Shown one piece after another: positions 15,803 through 22,484 of a DNA stretch of 46,348 bases (the first letter of the stretch is position 1; each line of letters opens with the position of its first letter). A program made the position numbers and the translations under genes. The notes beneath the pieces are model-generated. The model saw only the letters and a list, made by a program, of their open reading frames with translations. It was not told where the DNA came from and searched no databases. Origin of the DNA: Candidatus Melainabacteria bacterium (GTDB lineage Bacteria; Cyanobacteriota; Vampirovibrionia; 2-02-FULL-35-15); the NCBI GenBank assembly GCA_023250155.1, contig JAHFBG010000018.1, positions 1 to 46,348 of the forward strand, given 5' to 3'.

Positions 15803-16004
15803 CACCAAAGCAAAACCCCTCGCAGGAGCTCTACTGCGAGGGGTTTGTTCCTTAACTTTTGACCTTATCCCAGAGTTTTAATTCCGGGCATTCGACCAAC
15901 CTATTACCGTATTAGCTAAACCCCTGCGGTTAATTTTTCCGCTCTCCTTTGGGTCAATTTATGTTGCCCACTTAATTGGGTTTCTGGGATTTAACCTCTC
16001 GGAT
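15803..16004 (-). ncRNA. Structured non-coding RNA of about 200 nt, candidate 6S RNA
   Basis: No reading frame crosses this region, yet on the minus strand it is rich in paired segments. ATCCCAGA near the 5' end pairs with TCTGGGAT near the 3' end as a closing stem; GGGCA pairs with TGCCC and TTGACC with GGTCGA as an inner stem; GCGG-CCGC and CCCA-TGGG form local hairpins. It finishes in a strong terminator. A possible promoter lies upstream (TTGAAT at 16033-16038, TATGCT at 16011-16016). The size, the long-range closing stem and the independent terminator suit 6S RNA, the RNA polymerase regulator. I see no tmRNA, RNase P or SRP signatures. Identity remains open; that it is an RNA gene is better supported. 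Confidence 0.55.
15808..15846 (-). terminator. Intrinsic terminator of the non-coding RNA
   Basis: A 13-bp stem (AAACCCCTCGCAG with CTGCGAGGGGTTT) closes an 8-nt loop. On the minus strand it is followed by TTTTGCTTT. The GC-rich stem stands out in an AT-rich region and its direction fixes the RNA strand. Confidence 0.8.
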
Positions 16005-16178
16005 AATATAAGCATACACATTATATAAAAAAAATTCAAGGGGTTAGATAGTTAAAATTTATTTTTGTTTATATAGTTTTATCCCTGTTAAAACAATCCA
16101 TTTTTTACATTTTAAAAAGCTTACAATGATTGTTAAATTTCTTACTTAGATTAATAAGACATTAACTACAGTTTTATT

Positions 16179-16619
16179 CTAACCTTTTCCTGGTCTAGCT
16201 TTTGAAAAATAAGTAATAAGATTTGATTGAAATCCTACATTATCTTTTCTTTTAACACTTACTGTTATTTCTTTGAGCCCAGTATCTTCAGAAATATCTT
16301 GAGGATATTTAGCTGGTACTTTCCCTGTTTTTGGATCTACATACTTAACTGTAACCCTCATTAAAAAATTATCAATGGGTTTTATAGTTGACATACCATC
16401 AATACCACCCAGTGCATCCAGTTCATTATCATAATAAGAAAGAGCTCTAAGTCTTTCCCATTCATTGTTAGTAAGATTTACTGCTTGGCTTTGCATCTGA
16501 ATACGAACATTTTTTTGAATTATATATGGAAACATAGCTATGACACCAGATAAAGAAGTAGTAATGATTACAATACTAACCATTAGCTCAATTAGTGATA
16601 GACCATCTTGATTACGCAT
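16179..16619 (-). CDS. Type IV prepilin-like protein (PilV/minor pilin type)
   Basis: I place the start at the ATG 16619, giving 146 residues beginning MRNQDG-LSLIELMVSIVII. This is a classical prepilin leader: a short charged leader, cleavage after Gly6, Glu at +5 of the mature protein, then a hydrophobic helix to about residue 28. A longer frame to 16730 would overlap the divergent VOC gene and add an untypical leader. The remaining part has the look of a minor pilin (NNEWERLRALSYYDNELDALGG, then a short beta domain). It should be processed by the prepilin peptidase and join a type IV pilus or pseudopilus; no other pilus genes are nearby. Confidence 0.8.
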   Translation of the reverse strand: MRNQDGLSLIELMVSIVIITTSLSGVIAMFPYIIQKNVRIQMQSQAVNLTNNEWERLRALSYYDNELDALGGIDGMSTIKPIDNFLMRVTVKYVDPKTGKVPAKYPQDISEDTGLKEITVSVKRKDNVGFQSNLITYFSKARPGKG

Positions 16620-16677
16620 AAAATTGATGATAGCAAAATAAGAAATAAGAAACAAGATATGTTGTATTCTAATAATC

Positions 16678-17073
16678 ATGAATCCGAAACTAACACATAT
16701 TGCATTATTAGTTTCTAATGTAGATATCACTGCAGATTTTTATATAAAGTATTGTGGTTTACAAGTCATTGAAAGAAGGATGGATCCAAATACAGGTTGT
16801 AGAGTGATTTGGCTAGGAGAAAATTTGAATTTTGTTATTGTTGCATTTGAAACAGAAAAGAAACCTATTCAATCACTCTCTAAACCACTAAGTCATCTTG
16901 GTTTTTCATTAAACTCAAGAGAAGAGGTTGATAAAATTTCTGATATTGCAAAAGAAGAAGGGATACTTTCATATGGTCCTGTCTTCTTTGATGAAGTAGT
17001 CGGATACATATGTAACATCCTTGATCCTGATGGAAACTCTGTAGAGTTTAGTTTTGGACAGAAGCTGGGTTAG
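16678..17073 (+). CDS. VOC-family (glyoxalase/bleomycin-resistance fold) protein
   Basis: The 131-residue single-domain protein has two beta-alpha-beta-beta-beta modules. Likely metal ligands are His7 (THIALLVSN), His73 (SHLGFSL) and Glu123 (DPDGNSVEFSF), as in glyoxalase I, whose typical length is similar. It could be a lactoylglutathione lyase, but the family also contains dioxygenases, epimerases and resistance proteins, and the substrate cannot be told here. It is divergent from the prepilin gene (58 nt apart) and convergent with yidC, 3 nt between stops. Confidence 0.85.
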   Translation: MNPKLTHIALLVSNVDITADFYIKYCGLQVIERRMDPNTGCRVIWLGENLNFVIVAFETEKKPIQSLSKPLSHLGFSLNSREEVDKISDIAKEEGILSYGPVFFDEVVGYICNILDPDGNSVEFSFGQKLG

Positions 17074-17076
17074 TAT

Positions 17077-18246
17077 CTATACCTTAGTTTTAATTTTACC
17101 GTTGCTTGATTCTTCTATTTGATTTGTAATTATTGCTGGCTCTAATGTAACTGGTTTTCTCATAATCATCCATGTTTGTAGTCCTTGTATAAGCCCACTT
17201 ACAACAAAGTACAGTAAAACTCCTGAAGGAACTGGAAAAAATAAAGTCATAATAGCCACCATTGGTGGCATCATTTGCTGCATCATTTTTTGCATCTCAG
17301 CTTGTTTTGGATCACTTGGTGGTGGCGATGAACTACTTGTAACCTTTCCTGAAAGCCAGATAGTCATGGCAAATAAAATGACTAGAAAAATAACATCAAA
17401 GTTTAACTTCCCAGTTACGGGATCAACAGCACCTGTTTTCCCTAAACCACTAATAAAAAAGAAGGTGTCTTTATCAGAACTAGCTTTTAAAATTGCATTT
17501 AAATATACGCGGCCTTCTTTTTTTGTTGTTAAGTTTATGCTATTGTCTGGATTTGTTGTAACTGTAGCAAATGAGTCTAAATCTTTATTTATAGAACCTG
17601 GCGTATAATAAGCCTTATCAGACAACTGCCATTTAACTTGATTTGAAATATCATCAATATTTCCCTCCAATTTAAATGTCATATAAGTAACAGTTTCATT
17701 AACTGGTACTTTGACTTCACCAGGATTTAAAACAAGACGAGCTTTTTCACCTTTTTTCCCCACAAAAATAACTGGATTGGAAGATCCTTTTATTTGTTTA
17801 CTTAATTCATTACTTTTACTTAAAATCTCTACGGGCACAGTAATAGCAATAGGCTTAAATGGTGATCCATTGAATGCCCAAAATAAAGCAATTAAAATGG
17901 GTAATTGAATAAGCATAGGAAAGCAACCACCAAGTGGGTTTACTTTATATTTTTGATAAAACTCCATCATATCTTTTTGAAATTCATCTTGAATCTCTTT
18001 TAGCTTGGCGGGTTTATCTTTATAGCGATCTTTGTTTTGATTGAATCTGTCTTGAAGAATTTTTATCTTTGGTTGAAGAGCCTGCATTTTTTGCATGGAG
18101 TTGGTTTGTTGTTTGGTTAGTGGATATAAAACACCCTTAACAATTATTGTTACAGCAATAATTGCCCAACCATAACTCCCTAAAGTCGCTTTGAAGAAAG
18201 TGAGCATTGGAAGTATACAATGATATGTTATTAAGCCAAAATCCAT
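17077..18246 (-). CDS. yidC: Membrane protein insertase YidC with an inserted outer domain
   Basis: YidC inserts and folds membrane proteins, alone or with Sec. The conserved core is present: helix 24-43 (GWAIIAVTIIVKGVLYPLT), the cytoplasmic coiled hairpin 48-100, helix 108-127 (CFPMLIQLPILIALFWAF), helix 282-300, and the terminal hydrophobic pair 329-363. Between the second and third core helices lies a 150-residue outer segment (131-280) rich in beta-type sequence, with patterns that recall an Ig-like fold, whereas the large outer domain of proteobacterial YidC lies before the core. There is no N-terminal signal-type helix of that kind. Cyanobacterial YidC has a similar overall length. Last gene of rpmH-rnpA-yidD-yidC; the ATG lies 1 nt after the yidD stop. 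Confidence 0.95.
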   Translation of the reverse strand: MDFGLITYHCILPMLTFFKATLGSYGWAIIAVTIIVKGVLYPLTKQQTNSMQKMQALQPKIKILQDRFNQNKDRYKDKPAKLKEIQDEFQKDMMEFYQKYKVNPLGGCFPMLIQLPILIALFWAFNGSPFKPIAITVPVEILSKSNELSKQIKGSSNPVIFVGKKGEKARLVLNPGEVKVPVNETVTYMTFKLEGNIDDISNQVKWQLSDKAYYTPGSINKDLDSFATVTTNPDNSINLTTKKEGRVYLNAILKASSDKDTFFFISGLGKTGAVDPVTGKLNFDVIFLVILFAMTIWLSGKVTSSSSPPPSDPKQAEMQKMMQQMMPPMVAIMTLFFPVPSGVLLYFVVSGLIQGLQTWMIMRKPVTLEPAIITNQIEESSNGKIKTKV

Positions 18247-18247
18247 A

Positions 18248-18493
18248 TTATTCCGCTATTTTATCTATTCCACCTTCACACAATGGATGACAACGTATTA
18301 GTCTCTTCATCGTCACAACCAACCCATTAACTATACCAAATCTTTTAACTGCTTCAATACAATAATCAGAACAACTTGGATAAAATCTACATTGGGATAG
18401 GTTAAGGCTAGATCTTAAAAGTCTTGTTTTTTGCCATAACATTAGTAGAAGTAAAATAGTGTTCATAAATAGAGATGAAATATCTTTTTTCAT
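18248..18493 (-). CDS. yidD: YidD, membrane protein insertion factor
   Basis: The 81-residue protein carries the family hallmark CRFYPSCSDYCIEAVKRFG and LIRCHPLCEGGIDKI, with the conserved cysteines. An N-terminal hydrophobic or amphipathic helix (NTILLLLMLWQKTRLLRSSL) associates with the inner membrane. YidD is encoded between rnpA and yidC in most bacteria and helps YidC-dependent insertion. It overlaps rnpA by 4 nt (ATGA) and is followed by yidC after 1 nt. Confidence 0.95.
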   Translation of the reverse strand: MKKDISSLFMNTILLLLMLWQKTRLLRSSLNLSQCRFYPSCSDYCIEAVKRFGIVNGLVVTMKRLIRCHPLCEGGIDKIAE

Positions 18494-18858
18494 TTAGTTA
18501 GTCTTGATAACAATTCTTCCTGGGCTGCTTTTACTTGTTCAAACGTAGCATCCATTATAGATGTATTGGCAATCCAAATCAAACCTAAAATAGTATTAAA
18601 CTTATTATTTTTAGAATTCATAAACTTTTTTCTAATTAGTCGGTACGCAGCTCTCATTCTTCTCTTAATCAAGTTTCTTTTATTTGCTTTTTTGCTAATG
18701 CTAACTCCTACTACAAAGGCAGCCTTTGGTAATGCGTTAATATCTTTTTTTCCATACAAATAATAAAGTGTTAATAGCTTTGAACTTAATCTTTGTTTTT
18801 TCTTAAACGCAATCGTAAATAAGCGACGTTCCTTTAGTCTTTCTGACTTAGGTAACAT
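18490..18858 (-). CDS. rnpA: Ribonuclease P protein component
   Basis: RnpA assists the RNase P RNA in cutting the 5' leader from pre-tRNAs. The start MLPKSERLKERRLFTIAFKK fits the family, and the RNR motif region appears as KKANKRNLIKRRMRAAYRL. I chose the ATG at 18858 (122 aa) rather than the TTG at 18864, because family members begin at MLPK. The start lies 9 nt past the end of rpmH with no clear ribosome site, so translation is probably coupled to rpmH. Its stop overlaps yidD. Confidence 0.95.
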   Translation of the reverse strand: MLPKSERLKERRLFTIAFKKKQRLSSKLLTLYYLYGKKDINALPKAAFVVGVSISKKANKRNLIKRRMRAAYRLIRKKFMNSKNNKFNTILGLIWIANTSIMDATFEQVKAAQEELLSRLTK

Positions 18859-18867
18859 AATCAAAGC

Positions 18868-19005
18868 TTAGCTAGCAGCTAGTCTTTTTCTCCCTTTTTT
18901 TCTTCTTCTTTTTAAGACTTCTCTACCAGCTTTGGTTTTTAATCTTGCTCGAAACCCGCTAGTTTTTATTTTTTTTCTTTTTGAACCACCCAACGTTCTT
19001 TTCAT
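18868..19005 (-). CDS. rpmH: Ribosomal protein L34
   Basis: A 45-residue, strongly basic protein too short for ordinary gene finding. The peptide begins [20 protein letters not shown] and continues with [20 protein letters not shown]. The 'TLGGS/T' start followed by 'TSGFRARxxTxxGRxVLxxRRxKGRxRL' is the L34 consensus and has the cyanobacterial form. AAGG lies about 11 nt upstream. It is the first gene of the rpmH-rnpA-yidD-yidC operon, divergent from dnaA. Confidence 0.96.
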   Translation of the reverse strand: MKRTLGGSKRKKIKTSGFRARLKTKAGREVLKRRRKKGRKRLAAS

Positions 19006-19277
19006 AAATAAACTTACCTTATTTTATTTCTACAACTACTTAAATACTTATAACATAAGTCAGGAGAAACTTTTTGTTTTACACAATATATCCTTATCAA
19101 CTTTGGATTTTCAATTTGGGATTTGTATTTAGTATCAAAATGCTATGAAAAAAGTATTGATTTTTAATTAGAATTTGAATTTATAATTTATAAAATTTTA
19201 ATTTGTACCATGTTAAGCTCTTTAGTCCAATTAAATTTTGTACTTTCTAAACAGGTAAGACAACTCAAATAATTAAA
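19006..19277. other. rpmH-dnaA divergent intergenic region, position of a classical oriC
   Basis: In many bacteria the origin lies between rpmH and dnaA. These 272 bases are AT-rich, with runs such as AATTTATAATTTATAAAATTTTAATTT at about 19173-19203 region in spaced AT tracts. I searched by eye for TTATNCACA-type boxes and found only weak matches (TTATCAACT near 19095, TTACACAAT near 19079). The divergent promoters for rpmH and dnaA must lie here. Origin function is possible but not supported by a box cluster. Confidence 0.3.
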
Positions 19278-20678
19278 ATGAATAACTCGCTTGAAAAAAT
19301 TTGGCATGAAGTTCAAGGCCTTCTATCAAAAGAAATGAAAGGCCCAAGTTTTCAAGCCTGGGTAAAGCCTTCAAAGCTGATCGAACTAAAAGGTACTACT
19401 GGAACAATTGCAGTTAAAAATGATTTCAACAAAAACATATTACAGCAATCATATATAGGCAAAATGACATTAGCCTTTGAAAAGGTTTTAAGACAAAAAA
19501 TTGTTTTGGAAATTGTTGTGAAGAGCGATCTTGATATGGGAGAATTTATTTCATCACTTGGTGCTTTGAAAGAACAGCCAATACTTAACAGCTCACCTTT
19601 GACCTCTAACCCCCAATCTCAGGGCGGCTATCTGGATTATACTTTCAAGTATAAACCTAACTTAAATCCTTCTTATACATTTGAAAGTTTTGTAGTAGGC
19701 CCAAGCAATCAGTTTTGTCATGCAGCGGCCCTTGCTATAGCTGAAACTCATGCTGAGCAATACAATCCTCTTTTTATTTATGGTGGAGTAGGTTTAGGCA
19801 AAACTCACCTTATTCATGCAATTGCAAATTATGCTCTTGAGCAAAGAAAAGAAAATATAAAGTATTTAAGCTCCGAATCATTTACCAATGAGCTTATTCA
19901 GTCAATTAGATCAGATTCTATGGCTAAGTTTCGGGATAAATACAGACAAGTAGATTTATTGATGATTGATGATATTCAGTTTTTAGCTGGAAAAGAAGCT
20001 ACCCAAGAAGAACTATTTCATACATTTAATACTTTGAAAGAAAATGGTAAACAAGTCATTTTAACGGCTGATCGTCCACCCAGTTCTTTAACACTGATTG
20101 CAGACAGATTGAGAAACCGGTTTGAAGGAGGATTAATAGCTGATATTCAAGTACCAGACCTTGAAACAAGAATTGCAATCTTAATGCTTAAAGCAAATCA
20201 ATTGAACATAGAAATCCCTTTTGATGTAGCAGAATACATTGCAACCATTTATGCAAACAATATAAGAGAACTAGAAGGTGCTCTAAAACGAGTTCATGCA
20301 TATCTTTCATTTACTCAGGAAGATTTTGCACTGCAGAATGTACAAAAAGTATTAATGTCATCAAACAATGCTCAAGCAAAACTCTCTCCTGAAATAGTTC
20401 TTAAAACAGTTGCAACTTACTACAATGTTTCATATGATGGTTTAATTAGTCTAAAACGATCTGCTGATTTAGCACAGCCAAGGCACATAGCTATTTATCT
20501 TCTTCATGACTTTTATAGTCTTAGTTTTCCAAGAATTGGGGAATTGTTATCAAACCGTACTCATAGCTCAGCCATTTATTCTTATCAACAGGTAAAAAAG
20601 AAACTGATAAAAGACAAAAACCTCTCTGAAGAGGTGAACTCCCTTAGAGGACTTATTGAAAGAAGAAAGATAAGTTAA
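19278..20678 (+). CDS. dnaA: Chromosomal replication initiator DnaA
   Basis: DnaA binds and opens the origin and loads the helicase. All four domains are visible in 466 residues: domain I (1-85, KEMKGPSFQAWVKPSKLIEL), a short linker (about 95-120), the AAA+ domain with Walker A GGVGLGKTH (169-177), Walker B LLMIDDIQF and the arginine finger in DRLRNRFEGGL, and the C-terminal helix-turn-helix. In domain IV the near-universal GGRDHTTVxHA is here SNRTHSSAIYS (425-435): the Asp is Thr, both Thr are Ser, and the His is Tyr. The basic loop LKRSADLAQPRH is retained. Origin sequence recognition may therefore differ. Domain II contains SSPLTSNPQSQGG. No clear ribosome site precedes ATG. Confidence 0.96.
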   Translation: MNNSLEKIWHEVQGLLSKEMKGPSFQAWVKPSKLIELKGTTGTIAVKNDFNKNILQQSYIGKMTLAFEKVLRQKIVLEIVVKSDLDMGEFISSLGALKEQPILNSSPLTSNPQSQGGYLDYTFKYKPNLNPSYTFESFVVGPSNQFCHAAALAIAETHAEQYNPLFIYGGVGLGKTHLIHAIANYALEQRKENIKYLSSESFTNELIQSIRSDSMAKFRDKYRQVDLLMIDDIQFLAGKEATQEELFHTFNTLKENGKQVILTADRPPSSLTLIADRLRNRFEGGLIADIQVPDLETRIAILMLKANQLNIEIPFDVAEYIATIYANNIRELEGALKRVHAYLSFTQEDFALQNVQKVLMSSNNAQAKLSPEIVLKTVATYYNVSYDGLISLKRSADLAQPRHIAIYLLHDFYSLSFPRIGELLSNRTHSSAIYSYQQVKKKLIKDKNLSEEVNSLRGLIERRKIS

Positions 20679-20804
20679 AACCAAAAATTAAAACTTTCTA
20701 AAGAAACAAAGATTATATCTTTACCAGTGCAAGAATGTGAAAATACATTTAGGGTATAAATCGAAATTTCTATAAAACAATGATATTAAAGAGGAAATAA
20801 GAAT

Positions 20805-22463
20805 ATGAGTATACTTACAGGAATTGCATTAGCAGGCTTAATAGGAGGTGGAGGCCTTACACTAAGTAAAAATGGAAAAAGCTCACAATTTTTCGGTGGG
20901 ATTAAAAATGCCCTTACTACCACTGCTATTCCAAGACTTCGCCCACAAGATTATACAAATGTAAAACAAGTAGTAAGCGGACAAACCATTGAAAATAAAG
21001 CACAAACAACCTGGGATAAAATTTTAAAAACTATTAAAGCCGGTCATATTTTAGGGGGTGGGTGGATTCTAGCTTCTTTAATACCCTTTGGCATAAGAAA
21101 AATTTTTGATTTTGATAGTGAGTCTACTGCTATGAAAGCCTTTTCAATAAATCTACCCATTGCATTATTAGGTGGTCTTGGTTCTATAGTGACTGCTACA
21201 TTTGCTCGCAATGATTTTGAGGCTAGCATGATTAATTTAGTGGATGACTATGTTGAAAGAGTTAAGATTTCAAAAGATAAAAAAATAAGTGATTCCAAAT
21301 CAGGTGGTGAATTAGGTACAGAAGATTATGTTTCTTTTGATGATGTCATATTAGGTTCTGATAGAGGAAAAATCATTGGTGCTGTTAGAAATCTACAACG
21401 AACCGGTCAAATCTTAAATCTTTGGGGTATTACTGGAACTGGAAAAACAATGACAGCAGATTCACTTGCAGATTTAATATTAAAACAAGATTTTTATGAT
21501 AAAGACTCTGTACAAATTTGGAAAGCAAACTCCAGTGCTATTGATAAAGCACTAGCAGATGATGATACTATTGGCAGCTGGTTGAGAGAGATTCCAGGTT
21601 TAGGCAGGCTTTTTGGGGAAACTATTACAGAAAGACTTGAAAGACTTGTAGCTAATGCTGTTAAACACTATAGAGATACTGGCGAGTTTGTAGTAATAGT
21701 TTTTGATGAAGCACATGAGTTGCTTGCTACAAAACAAAAGAATTCAATCGATCCATTTGACAGAGAAAAATTAAAAAATGCACTTCAAAGATTTTTTGAT
21801 AATACATTGCTTCAAAGTGACTGTAAAGGAGTGATTTTAGCATTGACTTCTAATAGCTCTGTAGATCAATTTCCAGTTACTATGTTTAGAAGGCTTGTAA
21901 ATGTTGAATATAAAAGACCAGATAAAGAACGCCGTATAGAGTTAATTAAAAATAGAGTCAAAGTTGAATTAGAAACAGCTCTTAATGCTAATCCAAAATT
22001 AAAGGATATAACCTTAAGTTCTTTTACTGAAGAGGATTTTGATAAGTTAGCAAGTATTGGAACTGTAAATCTTTTTAAAGAAATCTATAAAGAAAAAGAG
22101 AGTAGTTTAATAGATGATGGATTAAGTCCTGCTAGTGTAAGTCACTTAGAAAAAAGAGATATGCTACATCATGCTGAGATAAAACAAGTAATTAACCTTG
22201 CTATGCTTTCATATGAAGGTGGTGGCAAAGAACAATTACTATTAAATATAGGATCTAACCTACAAGCAGCTACAAAAGAATCAGTAAGTAGAAGATTTGA
22301 ATGGAGAGGAGAGATTTCTCAAAAAGAATCAGCTCCTGTTGATTATTATTTTGGGCGTCGTGGTAGAGCTTCTGAAGATTCAAGACTAGTTGAAAAATTA
22401 GGGGAAATTCTTGAGGAAAAGCTTGGACTTGGAAGAAAAGATACGACAGAGAACAATTCCTAG
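20805..22463 (+). CDS. Membrane-anchored AAA+ ATPase of unknown function
   Basis: The 552-residue protein has three hydrophobic stretches in its first 135 residues (4-20 Gly-rich, 80-98, 113-134), then an AAA+ ATPase: Walker A GITGTGKT (208-215), Walker B VVIVFDEAHE (296-305), sensor LTSN (347-350), and an arginine-finger-like MFRRLVNVEYKRP (360-372). The family is not one I can name; it is not FtsH, ClpX or a Lon protease, and no protease motif follows. The C-terminal region (about 400-552) is helical and charged. AGAGGAAAT precedes the ATG. It is probably anchored at the inner membrane with the ATPase in the cytoplasm. It shares its hydrophobic-pair layout with the gene at 25245. Confidence 0.8.
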   Translation: MSILTGIALAGLIGGGGLTLSKNGKSSQFFGGIKNALTTTAIPRLRPQDYTNVKQVVSGQTIENKAQTTWDKILKTIKAGHILGGGWILASLIPFGIRKIFDFDSESTAMKAFSINLPIALLGGLGSIVTATFARNDFEASMINLVDDYVERVKISKDKKISDSKSGGELGTEDYVSFDDVILGSDRGKIIGAVRNLQRTGQILNLWGITGTGKTMTADSLADLILKQDFYDKDSVQIWKANSSAIDKALADDDTIGSWLREIPGLGRLFGETITERLERLVANAVKHYRDTGEFVVIVFDEAHELLATKQKNSIDPFDREKLKNALQRFFDNTLLQSDCKGVILALTSNSSVDQFPVTMFRRLVNVEYKRPDKERRIELIKNRVKVELETALNANPKLKDITLSSFTEEDFDKLASIGTVNLFKEIYKEKESSLIDDGLSPASVSHLEKRDMLHHAEIKQVINLAMLSYEGGGKEQLLLNIGSNLQAATKESVSRRFEWRGEISQKESAPVDYYFGRRGRASEDSRLVEKLGEILEEKLGLGRKDTTENNS

Positions 22464-22484
22464 GGTAATATTGTCATATAGATC

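Noticed and set aside
15803..16004. tmRNA, RNase P or SRP RNA
   Set aside because: No tRNA-like end with TTCGA arm, no RNase P conserved blocks and no SRP tetraloop region could be found on either strand.
18932..19132. Plus-strand frame across the rpmH region
   Set aside because: The minus strand encodes L34 with near-perfect family consensus, so the plus frame is a shadow.
19006..19277. Definite oriC call
   Set aside because: The position is classical but I see no cluster of good DnaA boxes, so it is listed only as a possibility.
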